Notes under the pieces: generated by a model | The model's database searches: none | Seen by the model: only the letters and a program-made list of their open reading frames with translations | What the model was told of the DNA's origin: nothing | Shown here: positions 6,153 through 13,790 of the stretch, in pieces | Position numbering within the stretch: position 1 is the first letter of the stretch | Layout of the letters: each line of letters begins with the position of its first letter | Made by a program: the position numbers and the translations under genes | Origin: an uncultured Oscillospiraceae bacterium | Lineage (GTDB): Bacteria > Bacillota_A > Clostridia > Oscillospirales > Oscillospiraceae | Assembly (NCBI GenBank): GCA_900754605.1 | Contig: CAAEDK010000059.1 | Location: forward strand, 1 to 13,803 | Direction of reading: 5' to 3' | DNA: 13,803 nt

Positions 6153-6272
6153 CAAAGAGAACAGAGCCTGTACATTTAGAATGGAAAAGTGACATCCAGA
6201 TTATTTGAAGAGAAATTTCCTAATCTTCGCGTGATCGCTATGCAATAGAACTATTTAAGGAGGAGATTGAAA

Positions 6273-7055
6273 ATGGCACTGAATGTAATGGAACAGTTTT
6301 CCCTGAAAGGCCGTGTGGCTATTGTCACCGGCGGAGGCCAGGGACTGGGAAAGGCGATGGCAATTGGTTTGGCCCAAGCGGGGGCGGATATTGTGATTGC
6401 AGCTCGGCGAATTGAGACAGCATTGGAGACTAAGCGGCTTATTGAAGCGGAACATGTTAAGTGTACCGTTATTAAGGGCGATATGCGCATAGAGGAGGAT
6501 GTGGTTTCCATGGTCGAGCAGGTCATGGATGAGTACGGAAAGATTGACATTCTCGTTAATAATGCAGGTACATGGCGGGGAGATGACGCAGAAAAGGTTA
6601 CCTTCGAGGACTGGAAAGAGGTCATTGATGTCAACCTCAACGGACCATTTATTGTCTCGCGGGAGGTAGGAAAGGTCATGCTGAAGCAAGGAAAAGGCAG
6701 TATCATCAACATTGCTTCCATGTCTGGGATGATTGTCAACACCCCACAAAATCAATGTGCATACAACGCATCCAAGGGTGGACTTATCATGCTAACCAAG
6801 TCCATGGCCACCGAGTGGGCCCAGCGTGGTGTCCGCGTCAACGCTATCTGTCCGGGCTATATGCGTACAGAGATGAGCGAAGATCGATATCAGAGAAAGG
6901 ATCCTGCGATTGAGCGCTGGTTCTCTATGACTCCCATGGGGCGCTCTGGCGTGGCGGACGAATTGATGGGTGTTGCGGTCTACTTGGCTTCTGACGCATC
7001 CTCTTTTGTCACGGGAAGCACTTATCTGGTGGACGGCGGTTACACCGCTTGGTAA
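6273..7055 (+). CDS. Short-chain dehydrogenase/reductase (SDR), probable polyol or sugar dehydrogenase
   Basis: A 260-aa classical SDR that interconverts an alcohol and a carbonyl with NAD(P). The cofactor motif TGGGQGLG is at residues 19-26, with GD at 69-70 and NNAG at 96-99. The catalytic set is Asn121 (in NLNG), Ser151, Tyr164 and Lys168 (YNASK). PG at 194-195 and the C-terminal SSFVTGSTYLVDGGYTAW (243-260) are standard. AARR (44-47) follows the second beta strand; the lack of an acidic residue at that point leaves NADP use possible. The ATG at 6273 sits 9 bp after AAGGAGG. It is first in an operon with sugar transport and kinase genes, so a pentitol or related polyol is the likely substrate. 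That is inferred from neighbours; family membership alone does not tell. Confidence 0.9.
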   Translation: MALNVMEQFSLKGRVAIVTGGGQGLGKAMAIGLAQAGADIVIAARRIETALETKRLIEAEHVKCTVIKGDMRIEEDVVSMVEQVMDEYGKIDILVNNAGTWRGDDAEKVTFEDWKEVIDVNLNGPFIVSREVGKVMLKQGKGSIINIASMSGMIVNTPQNQCAYNASKGGLIMLTKSMATEWAQRGVRVNAICPGYMRTEMSEDRYQRKDPAIERWFSMTPMGRSGVADELMGVAVYLASDASSFVTGSTYLVDGGYTAW

Positions 7056-7066
7056 GAAGAATCCAC

Positions 7067-7086
7067 ATATATCTATCAAGATATAT
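7067..7086 (+). other. Small A+T-rich hairpin between SDR and binding-protein genes
   Basis: ATATATCT (7067-7074) pairs perfectly with AGATATAT (7079-7086) around a 4-nt loop. There is no U-tract and the stem is weak, so it is not a terminator. It may affect processing or translation in the 62-bp gap before the binding protein. Confidence 0.3.
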
Positions 7087-7117
7087 TGGAGATAAAAATT
7101 ATTTGGAGGTAATGAAG

Positions 7118-8065
7118 ATGAAAAAGTCCCTGGCAGTACTCCTAACGCTTTGCATGACCGTAGGTATTTTCTCTTCCTGCAGCAGCACTTCCGGTAATAC
7201 CAGCAGCACAAGTGACACTGGTGACACTTCTGATGGGTTGAAGATTGGTGTTTCCATTGCGGATCTCTCTAATCCATTCTATGTGGATATTCAGGATGGT
7301 ATGGAGTCCGCCAAGACTGAGGGCGACGAGCTGGTCATCATGGATGCAGCTTTTGATGCAGCTAAGCAGATTTCTGACATCGAGGATATGATCCAGCAAG
7401 GTGTGGATGTGATGTGTATTGATCCTGTGGATTCCGCTGGGATCAAGTCCTCCCTAGAGGTGTGTAAATCGGCTGGAATCCCTGTAATTGCATTTAACTC
7501 CCCTGTGGACAACACCGATTTGGTGGATTGCACCGTAGTGTCCGATAACTACATGGCCGGCGAGCTCATCGGCAAGGCCCTGGCTGAGAAGCTGGGTGGG
7601 ACTGGGAAGATTGCTATGCTGACCTATGATGTAGCTGTTGTATGTTACGACCGCGCGGAAGGCTTTGTTAAAGCGCTGTCTGAGTATCCAGACATGGAGA
7701 TCGTTGTCCGCCAGGAAATCACTCCGGGTACTGATACCGCTCTGCCTGTGATGGAAAATATTCTTCAGTCTTATCCTGAGATTACAGGTGTGTTCTGCCT
7801 GAATGATCCTTCTGCTTTGGGAGCTCTGGCTGCCATTGAGGCTGCTGGAAAACTGGATGCTATCAAGGTTGTAGCCGTGGATGGTTCTGCTGATGGCAAG
7901 GCCTCTATCGCTGCAGATCGGTTGCTTGCTACCGCTGCCCAGCATCCTGTTGATATCGGCGCGGAGACTATTAAGGCCTGCCATAGTTTGGTTGGCGGGG
8001 AAGGCGTTGAAGCTGAGATTCTGATCCCTGTGGAGCTCATCGATGCCACCAACTGCAACTCCTAA
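7118..8065 (+). CDS. Sugar ABC transporter substrate-binding lipoprotein (RbsB-like)
   Basis: A 315-aa type-1 periplasmic binding protein, the external receptor of the ABC importer encoded next. Residues 1-21 are a lipoprotein signal ending in the lipobox FSSC (Cys21). A Ser/Thr/Gly/Asp linker (22-39) connects it to the binding domain. RbsB-like landmarks are IADLSNPFYVDIQDGM (47-62), the CIDPVDSAG hinge (100-108), VSDNYMAGELIGKAL (141-155), DRAEGF (178-183), CLNDPSALGALAAIEA (228-243) and VAVDGSADG (252-260). The ATG at 7118 is 8 bases after GGAGG; the ATG at 7112 is too close. A stable hairpin (8135-8163) follows the gene, which would favour higher levels of this protein than of the membrane parts. 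The ligand cannot be read from sequence. Confidence 0.93.
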   Translation: MKKSLAVLLTLCMTVGIFSSCSSTSGNTSSTSDTGDTSDGLKIGVSIADLSNPFYVDIQDGMESAKTEGDELVIMDAAFDAAKQISDIEDMIQQGVDVMCIDPVDSAGIKSSLEVCKSAGIPVIAFNSPVDNTDLVDCTVVSDNYMAGELIGKALAEKLGGTGKIAMLTYDVAVVCYDRAEGFVKALSEYPDMEIVVRQEITPGTDTALPVMENILQSYPEITGVFCLNDPSALGALAAIEAAGKLDAIKVVAVDGSADGKASIAADRLLATAAQHPVDIGAETIKACHSLVGGEGVEAEILIPVELIDATNCNS

Positions 8066-8134
8066 GGCTACATAGCGTACGTACAGAAAAGTATTTCAAA
8101 GCCTGTCTTCGTTTGCAGTCCGGCAAGAATGGAT

Positions 8135-8163
8135 GGATCCACCCCGCAGACCGGGGTGGATCC
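8135..8163 (+). other. Intercistronic hairpin after the binding-protein gene
   Basis: A perfect 12-bp G+C-rich stem (8135-8146 with 8152-8163) with loop CAGAC. No U-tract follows directly; the nearest T run is at 8177-8182. It therefore looks like an mRNA-stabilising or partly terminating element that lowers expression of the downstream ATPase and permease relative to the binding protein. Confidence 0.7.
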
Positions 8164-8196
8164 TCCTTAAACCATGTTTTTTGATGGAGGGATATT

Positions 8197-9702
8197 GTGA
8201 GCAGTCCTTACTTTCTTGAAATGACCAACATCTCCAAAACCTTCCCCGGTGCGAAAGTGCTGGACCGCATTGACATCCGAGTAAAACCGGGCGAGGTGCG
8301 TGCTCTGATGGGCGAAAATGGAGCTGGAAAATCTACATTAATAAAAATCCTGGGTGGTATATACAACATGGATCCCGGAGACGGGGAAATCAAGATTAAC
8401 GGTACACCGGTTAAGATCAACTCGGTACAAGATGCAAAAGAAAACGGTATCAGCATTATTCACCAAGAAATCAGCCTTGCAGATAATATGACAGTGTTTG
8501 ACAACCTCTTCATGGGCGCAGAGCGGATGAAAACCCTGTTCATTGACGATAAAAAAATGATTCGTGAAGCGCAACAGGTGATCGACACTATGGACATGCA
8601 GATAAATGTCCGTAGCAAGGTCAGCGAGTTGAGCATTGCAAAGCAGCAAATGGTTGAGATTACCTGGGCCATTATGTTTAATGCCCGGCTTATTGTAATG
8701 GATGAGCCTACCTCATCTCTGACTAGTGTGGAGATTGAGCATCTGTTTAAACAGATTGAAAAGCTAAAGGCACAAGGGATCGCAATTATCTATATCTCAC
8801 ACCGAATGGATGAGATTTTTCGGATCGCCGACTCGATCAGTGTTCTGCGGGATGGACACTTGATTGGGACTGATGAGGCGGTCAATCTGGATCAAAACAA
8901 ATTGGTTTCAATGATGGTAGGACGAGAAATCGTGGAAGTCTATCATCGGGAGAGCCGGCCTGAGATCGGGGATGTGATCCTGGAGGCAAAGAATTTAAAG
9001 AACAAGTACCTCAAGAAAGTTAGTTTCCAATTACGCAAAGGTGAGATCCTTGGCTTTTCTGGCCTGGTGGGTGCGGGGCGAAGTGAGACGGCCCGGGCTA
9101 TCTTTGGAATCGACCCGCTCCAGTCCGGCGAACTGTTGATTGAAGGACGAGGTGTCCAGATTCACAGTGCTCGAGATGCCATTGCTCAGGGAATTGGATT
9201 TGTACCTGAGAACCGCAAGTTGGAGGGACTTTTTCTGAGCGGAAGCATTGAGGATAACATGACCTATGCTGTTTTGGAGAGGTTCATGGGAATTGTGGGT
9301 ATCAACCGGGCAAAGCGCCAGGAAATTGTAGACCAGCATGTCCATGATCTGGCCATTAAAATGACATCTACTAAGCAGTCAGTGGGCCAACTGTCTGGCG
9401 GCAACCAACAAAAGGTTCTGGTCTCAAAGTGGCTTGCAACCGAGCCGAAGATCTTGATTTTGGATGAACCAACCCGGGGCATTGATGTAGGCGCCAAAGC
9501 AGAAATCTATCAGTTGATTTTTGCTTTGGCACAACAGGGAATTGCAATTATGCTGATTTCATCTGAGATGGATGAAATTATTCACCTCAGTGACCGGATT
9601 ATTGTAATGCATGAAGGTGCTGTTTCCGGTGAGATAGAAAACGATCCCACCAACCGTGCGTCCCAGGAAAAAATTATGTGGCTTGCATCTGGAGGTATTT
9701 AA
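8197..9702 (+). CDS. Sugar ABC transporter ATPase, tandem domains (RbsA/MglA-like)
   Basis: A 501-aa protein with two fused ATP-binding domains, the form found in CUT2 sugar importers. It powers uptake through the permease encoded next. Domain 1 has Walker A GENGAGKST (39-47), a degenerate signature LSIAKQQ (145-151), Walker B LIVMDE (165-170) and the switch YISHRMDE (199-206). Domain 2 has a degenerate Walker A, GLVGAGRSE (289-297), lacking the GK[ST] core, with an intact signature LSGGNQQK (399-406), Walker B ILILDEP (419-425) and RGIDVGAK (427-434). This split of intact and degenerate sites is normal for the family. The start is GTG at 8197, 5 bp after GGAGGG. The stop is 2 bp from the permease start. 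Confidence 0.96.
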   Translation: MSSPYFLEMTNISKTFPGAKVLDRIDIRVKPGEVRALMGENGAGKSTLIKILGGIYNMDPGDGEIKINGTPVKINSVQDAKENGISIIHQEISLADNMTVFDNLFMGAERMKTLFIDDKKMIREAQQVIDTMDMQINVRSKVSELSIAKQQMVEITWAIMFNARLIVMDEPTSSLTSVEIEHLFKQIEKLKAQGIAIIYISHRMDEIFRIADSISVLRDGHLIGTDEAVNLDQNKLVSMMVGREIVEVYHRESRPEIGDVILEAKNLKNKYLKKVSFQLRKGEILGFSGLVGAGRSETARAIFGIDPLQSGELLIEGRGVQIHSARDAIAQGIGFVPENRKLEGLFLSGSIEDNMTYAVLERFMGIVGINRAKRQEIVDQHVHDLAIKMTSTKQSVGQLSGGNQQKVLVSKWLATEPKILILDEPTRGIDVGAKAEIYQLIFALAQQGIAIMLISSEMDEIIHLSDRIIVMHEGAVSGEIENDPTNRASQEKIMWLASGGI

Positions 9703-9704
9703 TC

Positions 9705-10697
9705 ATGAAGAAGTATGAGCAGCAAAGAAACGACTCGCCGCTGGTGCAAGGAGCGTATTGGGGACTAGATTTTCTCAAAAGAAATGCCGGTATTTTAATT
9801 GCCCTTTTTGTGCTTACCGTATTTCTGACGGTGACGACGGAGAACTTTGCTTCCCAATCGAACCTGTTGACCGTACTGCGTCAAATCTGCACCAATGCCC
9901 TACTGGCCTTCGGGATGACTTTTGTCCTGGTTATCGGCGGGATTGACCTAACTGTTGGTTCGGTGCTGGGTGCCTGCGGTGTCAGTGTGGTTATGCTCAT
10001 TGAGAGCGGAGTGTCTATTGCGGTAGCTGTCATTTTGAGCCTGCTCTTAGGAGCATTTCTGGGTCTAATCAACGGATGTATCATTGCTTTTACCGGCATG
10101 CCGCCCTTTATTGTTACCCTGTCTATGATGGAAGTTATCCGGGGACTTGCCTTTATCATCACAGATGGACGGTCTGTCAGCTGCACAAATGAGTCTTTCA
10201 ACGCCTTTGGGAACAGCTATTTCTTGGGAATCCCGATACCTGTTTACATTGTGTTTTTTGCTATGATAATTTGCAGTGTGATTCTATACCGCACCAAATT
10301 CGGCCGTCGTATGTATGCAGTTGGCGGAAATATAAACGCAGCAAAGTTTACTGGCATCAATACGAAAGCAGTTACTATCCGGGCGTATGTGATTTCGGCA
10401 GCGCTTGCCGCCTTGGCCGGGATTGTGTTGGCCTCTCGGATGTATTCTGGACAGCCCACTGCAGGTGATGGCTATGAGTCAGATGCCATCGCTGCCGCAG
10501 TTCTTGGCGGGACCAGCTTTAACGGTGGCGTTGGTACGCTCAGCGGGACCCTGTTTGGTGCGCTGGTCATTGGGATTTTGAACAACGGCCTTAATCAGAT
10601 GCATGTAACCTCCTATATGCAGATGGTAATCAAGGGCATTGTTATTATTCTGGCAGTAGGCATTGATATCTTTAAAAATAGAAGAAGGGCAAAATGA
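9705..10697 (+). CDS. Sugar ABC transporter permease (RbsC-like)
   Basis: A 330-aa integral membrane protein of the BPD_transp_2 family, which forms the CUT2 transport channel as a dimer. Landmarks are FGMTFVLVIGGIDLTVGS (69-86), the PPFIVTLSMM segment (133-142), the cytoplasmic GGNINAAKFTGI loop that contacts the ATPase (207-218), and DAIAAAVLGGTSFNGGVGT (260-278). About nine to ten hydrophobic segments are visible, with a basic tail KNRRRAK. The ATG at 9705 follows GGAGG by 9 bp and the ATPase stop by 2 bp, so the start upstream at 9678 inside the ATPase gene is rejected. Only one permease gene is present, as expected for RbsC-type systems. A terminator-like hairpin follows at 10747-10790. 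Confidence 0.95.
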   Translation: MKKYEQQRNDSPLVQGAYWGLDFLKRNAGILIALFVLTVFLTVTTENFASQSNLLTVLRQICTNALLAFGMTFVLVIGGIDLTVGSVLGACGVSVVMLIESGVSIAVAVILSLLLGAFLGLINGCIIAFTGMPPFIVTLSMMEVIRGLAFIITDGRSVSCTNESFNAFGNSYFLGIPIPVYIVFFAMIICSVILYRTKFGRRMYAVGGNINAAKFTGINTKAVTIRAYVISAALAALAGIVLASRMYSGQPTAGDGYESDAIAAAVLGGTSFNGGVGTLSGTLFGALVIGILNNGLNQMHVTSYMQMVIKGIVIILAVGIDIFKNRRRAK

Positions 10698-10746
10698 ACC
10701 GGGTCTGCCAGATATACTTTCTGAATTGCCCTGTTATGTAACGCAA

Positions 10747-10790
10747 GAAGGGGCGCTGCGCGGTTTACAACCTGTGGCGTCCCTCTTTTT
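10747..10790 (+). terminator. Terminator-like hairpin between permease and kinase genes
   Basis: The stem pairs 10747-10756 with 10777-10785 (nine pairs with one bulged A and one G-U), and an inner GGTT-TAC-AACC hairpin sits in the loop. TTTTT follows at 10786-10790. It is imperfect but well formed, so it probably acts as a partial terminator or attenuator that reduces kinase expression. No separate kinase promoter was found downstream of it. Confidence 0.6.
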
Positions 10791-10811
10791 CGGACAACGG
10801 AGGAGCGAAAT

Positions 10812-12488
10812 ATGGAAAACAAGTATGTGATCGGTGTAGACTATGGCAGCGACTCTGCCCGTGCGCTGGTCATAAATGCAGCCAACGGAGCTACTGTAGG
10901 ACAGGCGGTGTGCCAGTATCCTCGGTGGAATCAAGGTCTATACCAGAATGCGGCAGCTGGGATGTTTCGACAACACCCACTAGATTATCTGGAGAGCCTG
11001 ACTAGCTGCGTTACACAGGCTTTGGAACAGGCAGGGGAAGAGGTCAGAGGACAGGTGGTGGCACTGGCGGTAGACACAACTGGTTCCACCCCATGCCCGG
11101 TAAATCAGGCGGGAGTCCCACTGGCCTTGCTACCTGGCTTTGAAGAGGATCCAAACGCCATGTTCCATCTGTGGAAGGATCACACCGCCGTTTCCGAAGC
11201 GGAGCAGATCACCAAAACATTCTCTAGCTGGAATGGCATAGATTACACACGTTACCAGGGACCCTATGCCTCTGAGTGGTTTTGGGCAAAAATCCTCCAT
11301 ACTGTTTCTGTGGATCCCAAGGTGCGAAAGGCAGCATACTCCTGGGTGGAGCACTGCGACTGGCTGCCCGCCCTTCTCGCCGGCGAGACGCGTCCAGAAA
11401 AGATGTACCGTTCTGCCTGTGCAGCAGGCCATAAAGCCTATTGGAACAGCGCATGGGATGGACTACCGGATCGTCGCTGCCTAGAGTCTCTAGATCCCTA
11501 TCTCGGACAGATTTGGTCTACTTACGGAGCAGGTCCGCGGCCCTGCTCGGAAAATTTGGGTTGTATTACACACGAGTGGGCAAAACGGCTAGGCTTGCCT
11601 GAGACCACTATCATTGCTGGAAGTGCTTTTGATGCCCATGCGGGAGCAGTGGGCGCTGGTATTTGCCCGGGCAAGCTGGTGCTGAATATTGGAACCTCCG
11701 CTGTGGATATGCTGGTATTAAGGCCAGATCAGATTCCGGCAGGGAATTTCTCATACGCCTGCGGAGCTGCCGAGGATAGTATTCTTCCTGGGTTCATTGG
11801 GGTGGAAACCAGTCAGGCGGCCTATGGAGATGCCTATGCGTGGCTCAAAAAGCTGCTTTTGTTTCCTTTAACCGAGATAGAGTACTCTGCCGACATTATT
11901 TCTCCACAGCAGATGTCTGCCTTGTCACAAGCAGCGGAGGAGAGCATTCTTCGTGAGTTGGAGGAAAAGGCCCGGAAGCTTCCTTTGAAGGGTGCAGTCA
12001 CAGCGTTGGATTGGTTTAACGGTCGACGGTATCCCCAGGTCAACGAACATGCCCGCAGTGCGTTGAATGGGCTTCACTTAGGGATCGGGGCAGCGGAACT
12101 GTATCAGGCACTAGTTCTAGCTACCGCATTTGGACAACAGACTATCTTGAGAACCTTGGCCCGGGAGGAGATAACTGTTGAGAGCATAATTGCTGTGGGA
12201 GGAATCGCCCAGAAGTCAGATTATGTAATGCAAACATTAAGTGATGTATTGGGTTGTCGGATTGACGTATCCCAGACTGTCCAGGCCTGCGCTAGGGGAG
12301 CGGCCATTTATGCTGCCACTGCTGCTGGGCTTTACTCGGATATTATGGCTGCTCAGCAGGTTTTGTGTGAGGGGGTTTTACGCAGCTATACTCCAAATCG
12401 GGAGAAGGCAGCAGATTATAAACATCTTTATGAGGCGTACTTAGATTTGGCTCGATGGACGGACTTAGGGATGATCTGTAACCCGTGA
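10812..12488 (+). CDS. araB: Ribulokinase (AraB-type FGGY carbohydrate kinase)
   Basis: A 558-aa FGGY kinase matching E. coli AraB (566 aa) along its whole length in remembered landmarks: IGVDYGSDSARALV (7-20), ALAVDTTGSTPCPVN (84-98), PNAMFHLWKDHTAVSEAEQI (114-133), SEWFWAKILH (154-163), EHCDWLPALL (180-189), AGHKAYW (205-211), GSAFDAHAGAVGAG (270-283, with Asp274 as catalytic base), LDWFNGRR (399-406) and VGGIAQKS (462-469). AraB phosphorylates L-ribulose to L-ribulose 5-phosphate; the E. coli enzyme is known to accept other 2-ketopentoses and some pentitols. The ATG at 10812 follows GGAGG. There is no arabinose isomerase or epimerase gene nearby, and the upstream partner is an SDR dehydrogenase. 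The true substrate may therefore be a ketopentose made by oxidation of a pentitol. Confidence 0.9.
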   Translation: MENKYVIGVDYGSDSARALVINAANGATVGQAVCQYPRWNQGLYQNAAAGMFRQHPLDYLESLTSCVTQALEQAGEEVRGQVVALAVDTTGSTPCPVNQAGVPLALLPGFEEDPNAMFHLWKDHTAVSEAEQITKTFSSWNGIDYTRYQGPYASEWFWAKILHTVSVDPKVRKAAYSWVEHCDWLPALLAGETRPEKMYRSACAAGHKAYWNSAWDGLPDRRCLESLDPYLGQIWSTYGAGPRPCSENLGCITHEWAKRLGLPETTIIAGSAFDAHAGAVGAGICPGKLVLNIGTSAVDMLVLRPDQIPAGNFSYACGAAEDSILPGFIGVETSQAAYGDAYAWLKKLLLFPLTEIEYSADIISPQQMSALSQAAEESILRELEEKARKLPLKGAVTALDWFNGRRYPQVNEHARSALNGLHLGIGAAELYQALVLATAFGQQTILRTLAREEITVESIIAVGGIAQKSDYVMQTLSDVLGCRIDVSQTVQACARGAAIYAATAAGLYSDIMAAQQVLCEGVLRSYTPNREKAADYKHLYEAYLDLARWTDLGMICNP

Positions 12489-12496
12489 CATGGGTT
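12480..12496. promoter_or_regulatory. Small inverted repeat overlapping the lacI-family -35
   Basis: AACCC (12480-12484) and GGGTT (12492-12496) flank a 7-nt centre. The right arm runs into the -35 hexamer at 12495-12500 and the left arm lies in the kinase stop region. It could be an operator for feedback on the regulator gene or a weak hairpin; there is not enough to decide. Confidence 0.3.
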
Positions 12497-12522
12497 GACA
12501 GACGAAAAAATTAAAATATAAT
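12495..12522 (+). promoter_or_regulatory. Promoter of the LacI-family regulator
   Basis: A perfect TTGACA (12495-12500) and a perfect TATAAT (12517-12522) separated by 16 bp. This near-consensus promoter is independent of the upstream operon and gives a leader of about 50 nt. It carries no AAACGTTT site, so the regulator may be expressed constitutively. Confidence 0.8.
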
Positions 12523-12577
12523 AAATTCAAAGTGATTTCCAAATCTTCTCATGAAACTATGAAATGGGGGATAGAAT

Positions 12578-13618
12578 ATGGCAAAATCGCGACAGATAAC
12601 GATTAAAGATGTGGCGGCTCGTTCCGGTGTTGCCATTTCTACGGTGTCCCGTGTTATCAATGATCGTGGACTTGTCAGTCCTGAGACCCGGGAGCGGGTA
12701 CAGAAGGCGGCTCACGACTTGGGGTATGTGCGCAACTCTATGGCCGCATCCATGAAAAGTGGAAATAGCAATATGATCGTGGTAATTATCCCGGACTTGG
12801 TAAACGATTTTTTCTCTGCTGTGGTACAGGGGGTAGAAGAGGTTGTGTCGGCCTATGGATATTCTACATTATTTTTTACTACCGGTGAGTCCCCAGAAAA
12901 GGAGAAAAAATTCTTTATGGGAGAACTGGGAAATTTAGTGGATGGTGCGGTACTGATTCCATCCATTGATGACTTTAATTTTTACTATAGCCTCAAAAAA
13001 AATGTTGTTTTAGTAGACCGCACATTAGGCAGTCTCGATTCGGTGGTGATAGACAACTACCGCGGAGCCTTTCTAGCCACCGAGGAACTGTTGCGTGCAG
13101 GACACAAGAAAATTGGCATTATTAACGGCGACCGAGGCAGGGACTTTACAATTTGTACAAATCGGATGGACGGATATCTTGCAGCTATGAAGCAGTACCA
13201 AGTTCCCGTTCAAGACTCCTATGTCCTCTACGGCCCTTGGTATCAAGAGAGTGGATATGAACTCACCCGGCAACTGATGGAACTGCCCGATCCTCCAACG
13301 GCAATTTTTGCTGCTAACAACCAAATCAGTATCGGATGTATGAATTATCTTATTGAGCACGACATCCAAATTGGTCGAGATATATCTTTGGTAGCATTTG
13401 ATGATTCATTATTGGCCCGAACGATTACGCCAAAAGTGACGGTGATTGAACGGCCGACCATTGATATGGGACGAATTGCCGGGCAAATTCTCATGGATAA
13501 TCTAAAAGGCAATGGGTCGTGTGGACAAAAGAGGCACATGATGGATGTAAAGTTAATTCGCAGGAATTCAGTTGTTCGCTTGAATGAAAAAACAGGCGAA
13601 TCAGGAAAGTCGAGTTAA
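12578..13618 (+). CDS. LacI-family transcriptional regulator
   Basis: A 346-aa LacI/GalR regulator, presumably the local repressor or switch of this locus. The N-terminal helix-turn-helix is ITIKDVAARSGVAISTVSRV (residues 8-27), followed by the hinge RNSMAASMKSG (52-62). Residues 65-335 form the periplasmic-binding-protein-like sensor core: IIPDLVNDFFSAVVQGVEEV (70-89), VDGAVLIPS (121-129), NRMDGYLAA (195-203), AIFAANNQISIG (242-253) and VAFDDS (272-277). The hinge residue normally Leu, which wedges into the central CG of the operator, is Met59 here, and the usual Arg two places before it is Ala. The ATG at 12578 follows GGGGG, a mediocre ribosome site. Probable targets are the CG-centred palindromes at 6001 and 6137. 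The inducer should be the transported compound or a pathway product, by inference. Confidence 0.94.
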   Translation: MAKSRQITIKDVAARSGVAISTVSRVINDRGLVSPETRERVQKAAHDLGYVRNSMAASMKSGNSNMIVVIIPDLVNDFFSAVVQGVEEVVSAYGYSTLFFTTGESPEKEKKFFMGELGNLVDGAVLIPSIDDFNFYYSLKKNVVLVDRTLGSLDSVVIDNYRGAFLATEELLRAGHKKIGIINGDRGRDFTICTNRMDGYLAAMKQYQVPVQDSYVLYGPWYQESGYELTRQLMELPDPPTAIFAANNQISIGCMNYLIEHDIQIGRDISLVAFDDSLLARTITPKVTVIERPTIDMGRIAGQILMDNLKGNGSCGQKRHMMDVKLIRRNSVVRLNEKTGESGKSS

Positions 13619-13645
13619 CGAGCCGGAGAAACTTGTGAACTGCAA

Positions 13646-13693
13646 AAAATTTGGGCGTTGAGGAAAATGATCCTCAACGCCCAAATTTTATTG
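13646..13693 (+). terminator. Terminator after the regulator gene
   Basis: A perfect 19-bp inverted repeat (13646-13664 with 13671-13689, loop AAATGA), followed by a T-rich stretch. A/T tracts on both sides allow termination in either direction. It begins 27 bp after the regulator's stop. Confidence 0.88.
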
Positions 13694-13763
13694 TTGTCGC
13701 TTCAGCGCAACGACAGATAAGGTACAATAAGTTTCGCAAATTGAAAAGTATATAAAAGGAGAC

Positions 13764-13790
13764 ATGGTTTGCAGAACTCTGGTAGAATGA
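13764..13790 (+). other. Possible very short leader ORF at the window edge
   Basis: ATG at 13764 opens an 8-codon frame (MVCRTLVE, stop at 13788-13790) preceded by AAAGGAG at about 13755-13761 with good spacing. TACAAT at 13723-13728 could be a -10 element, though its -35 is poor. The frame may be a leader peptide or chance. An ATG in another frame overlaps its stop (ATGA-type, 13787-13790 region) and runs off the end of the window. Confidence 0.25.

Larger units (their letters stand above)
5626..6272. other. A+T-rich intergenic spacer before the carbohydrate locus
   Basis: About 650 bp with no convincing gene. It contains a strong bidirectional hairpin (5772-5810), an AAACGTTT palindrome (6001-6008), the SDR promoter (6094-6123), a perfect 16-bp palindrome (6137-6152), and a leader of about 140 nt ending in AAGGAGG. 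Open frames on the minus strand at 5671-5880 and 6007-6195 lack ribosome sites and recognisable protein character. The segment at 5640-5770 shows nothing I can identify. Base composition drops sharply compared with the left half of the window. Confidence 0.7.

Noticed and set aside
6007..6195. Minus-strand 62-aa Phe/Ile/Cys-rich open frame
   Set aside because: An artefact of A+T-rich promoter DNA. It spans the promoter and palindrome and has no ribosome site.
1993..13618. A defence system, prophage or transposon
   Set aside because: No integrase, transposase, phage structural gene, terminal repeats or defence-type domain was found. The nuclease is an exported lipoprotein, and the SLOG protein is of the stand-alone YpsA-like type with no effector partner.
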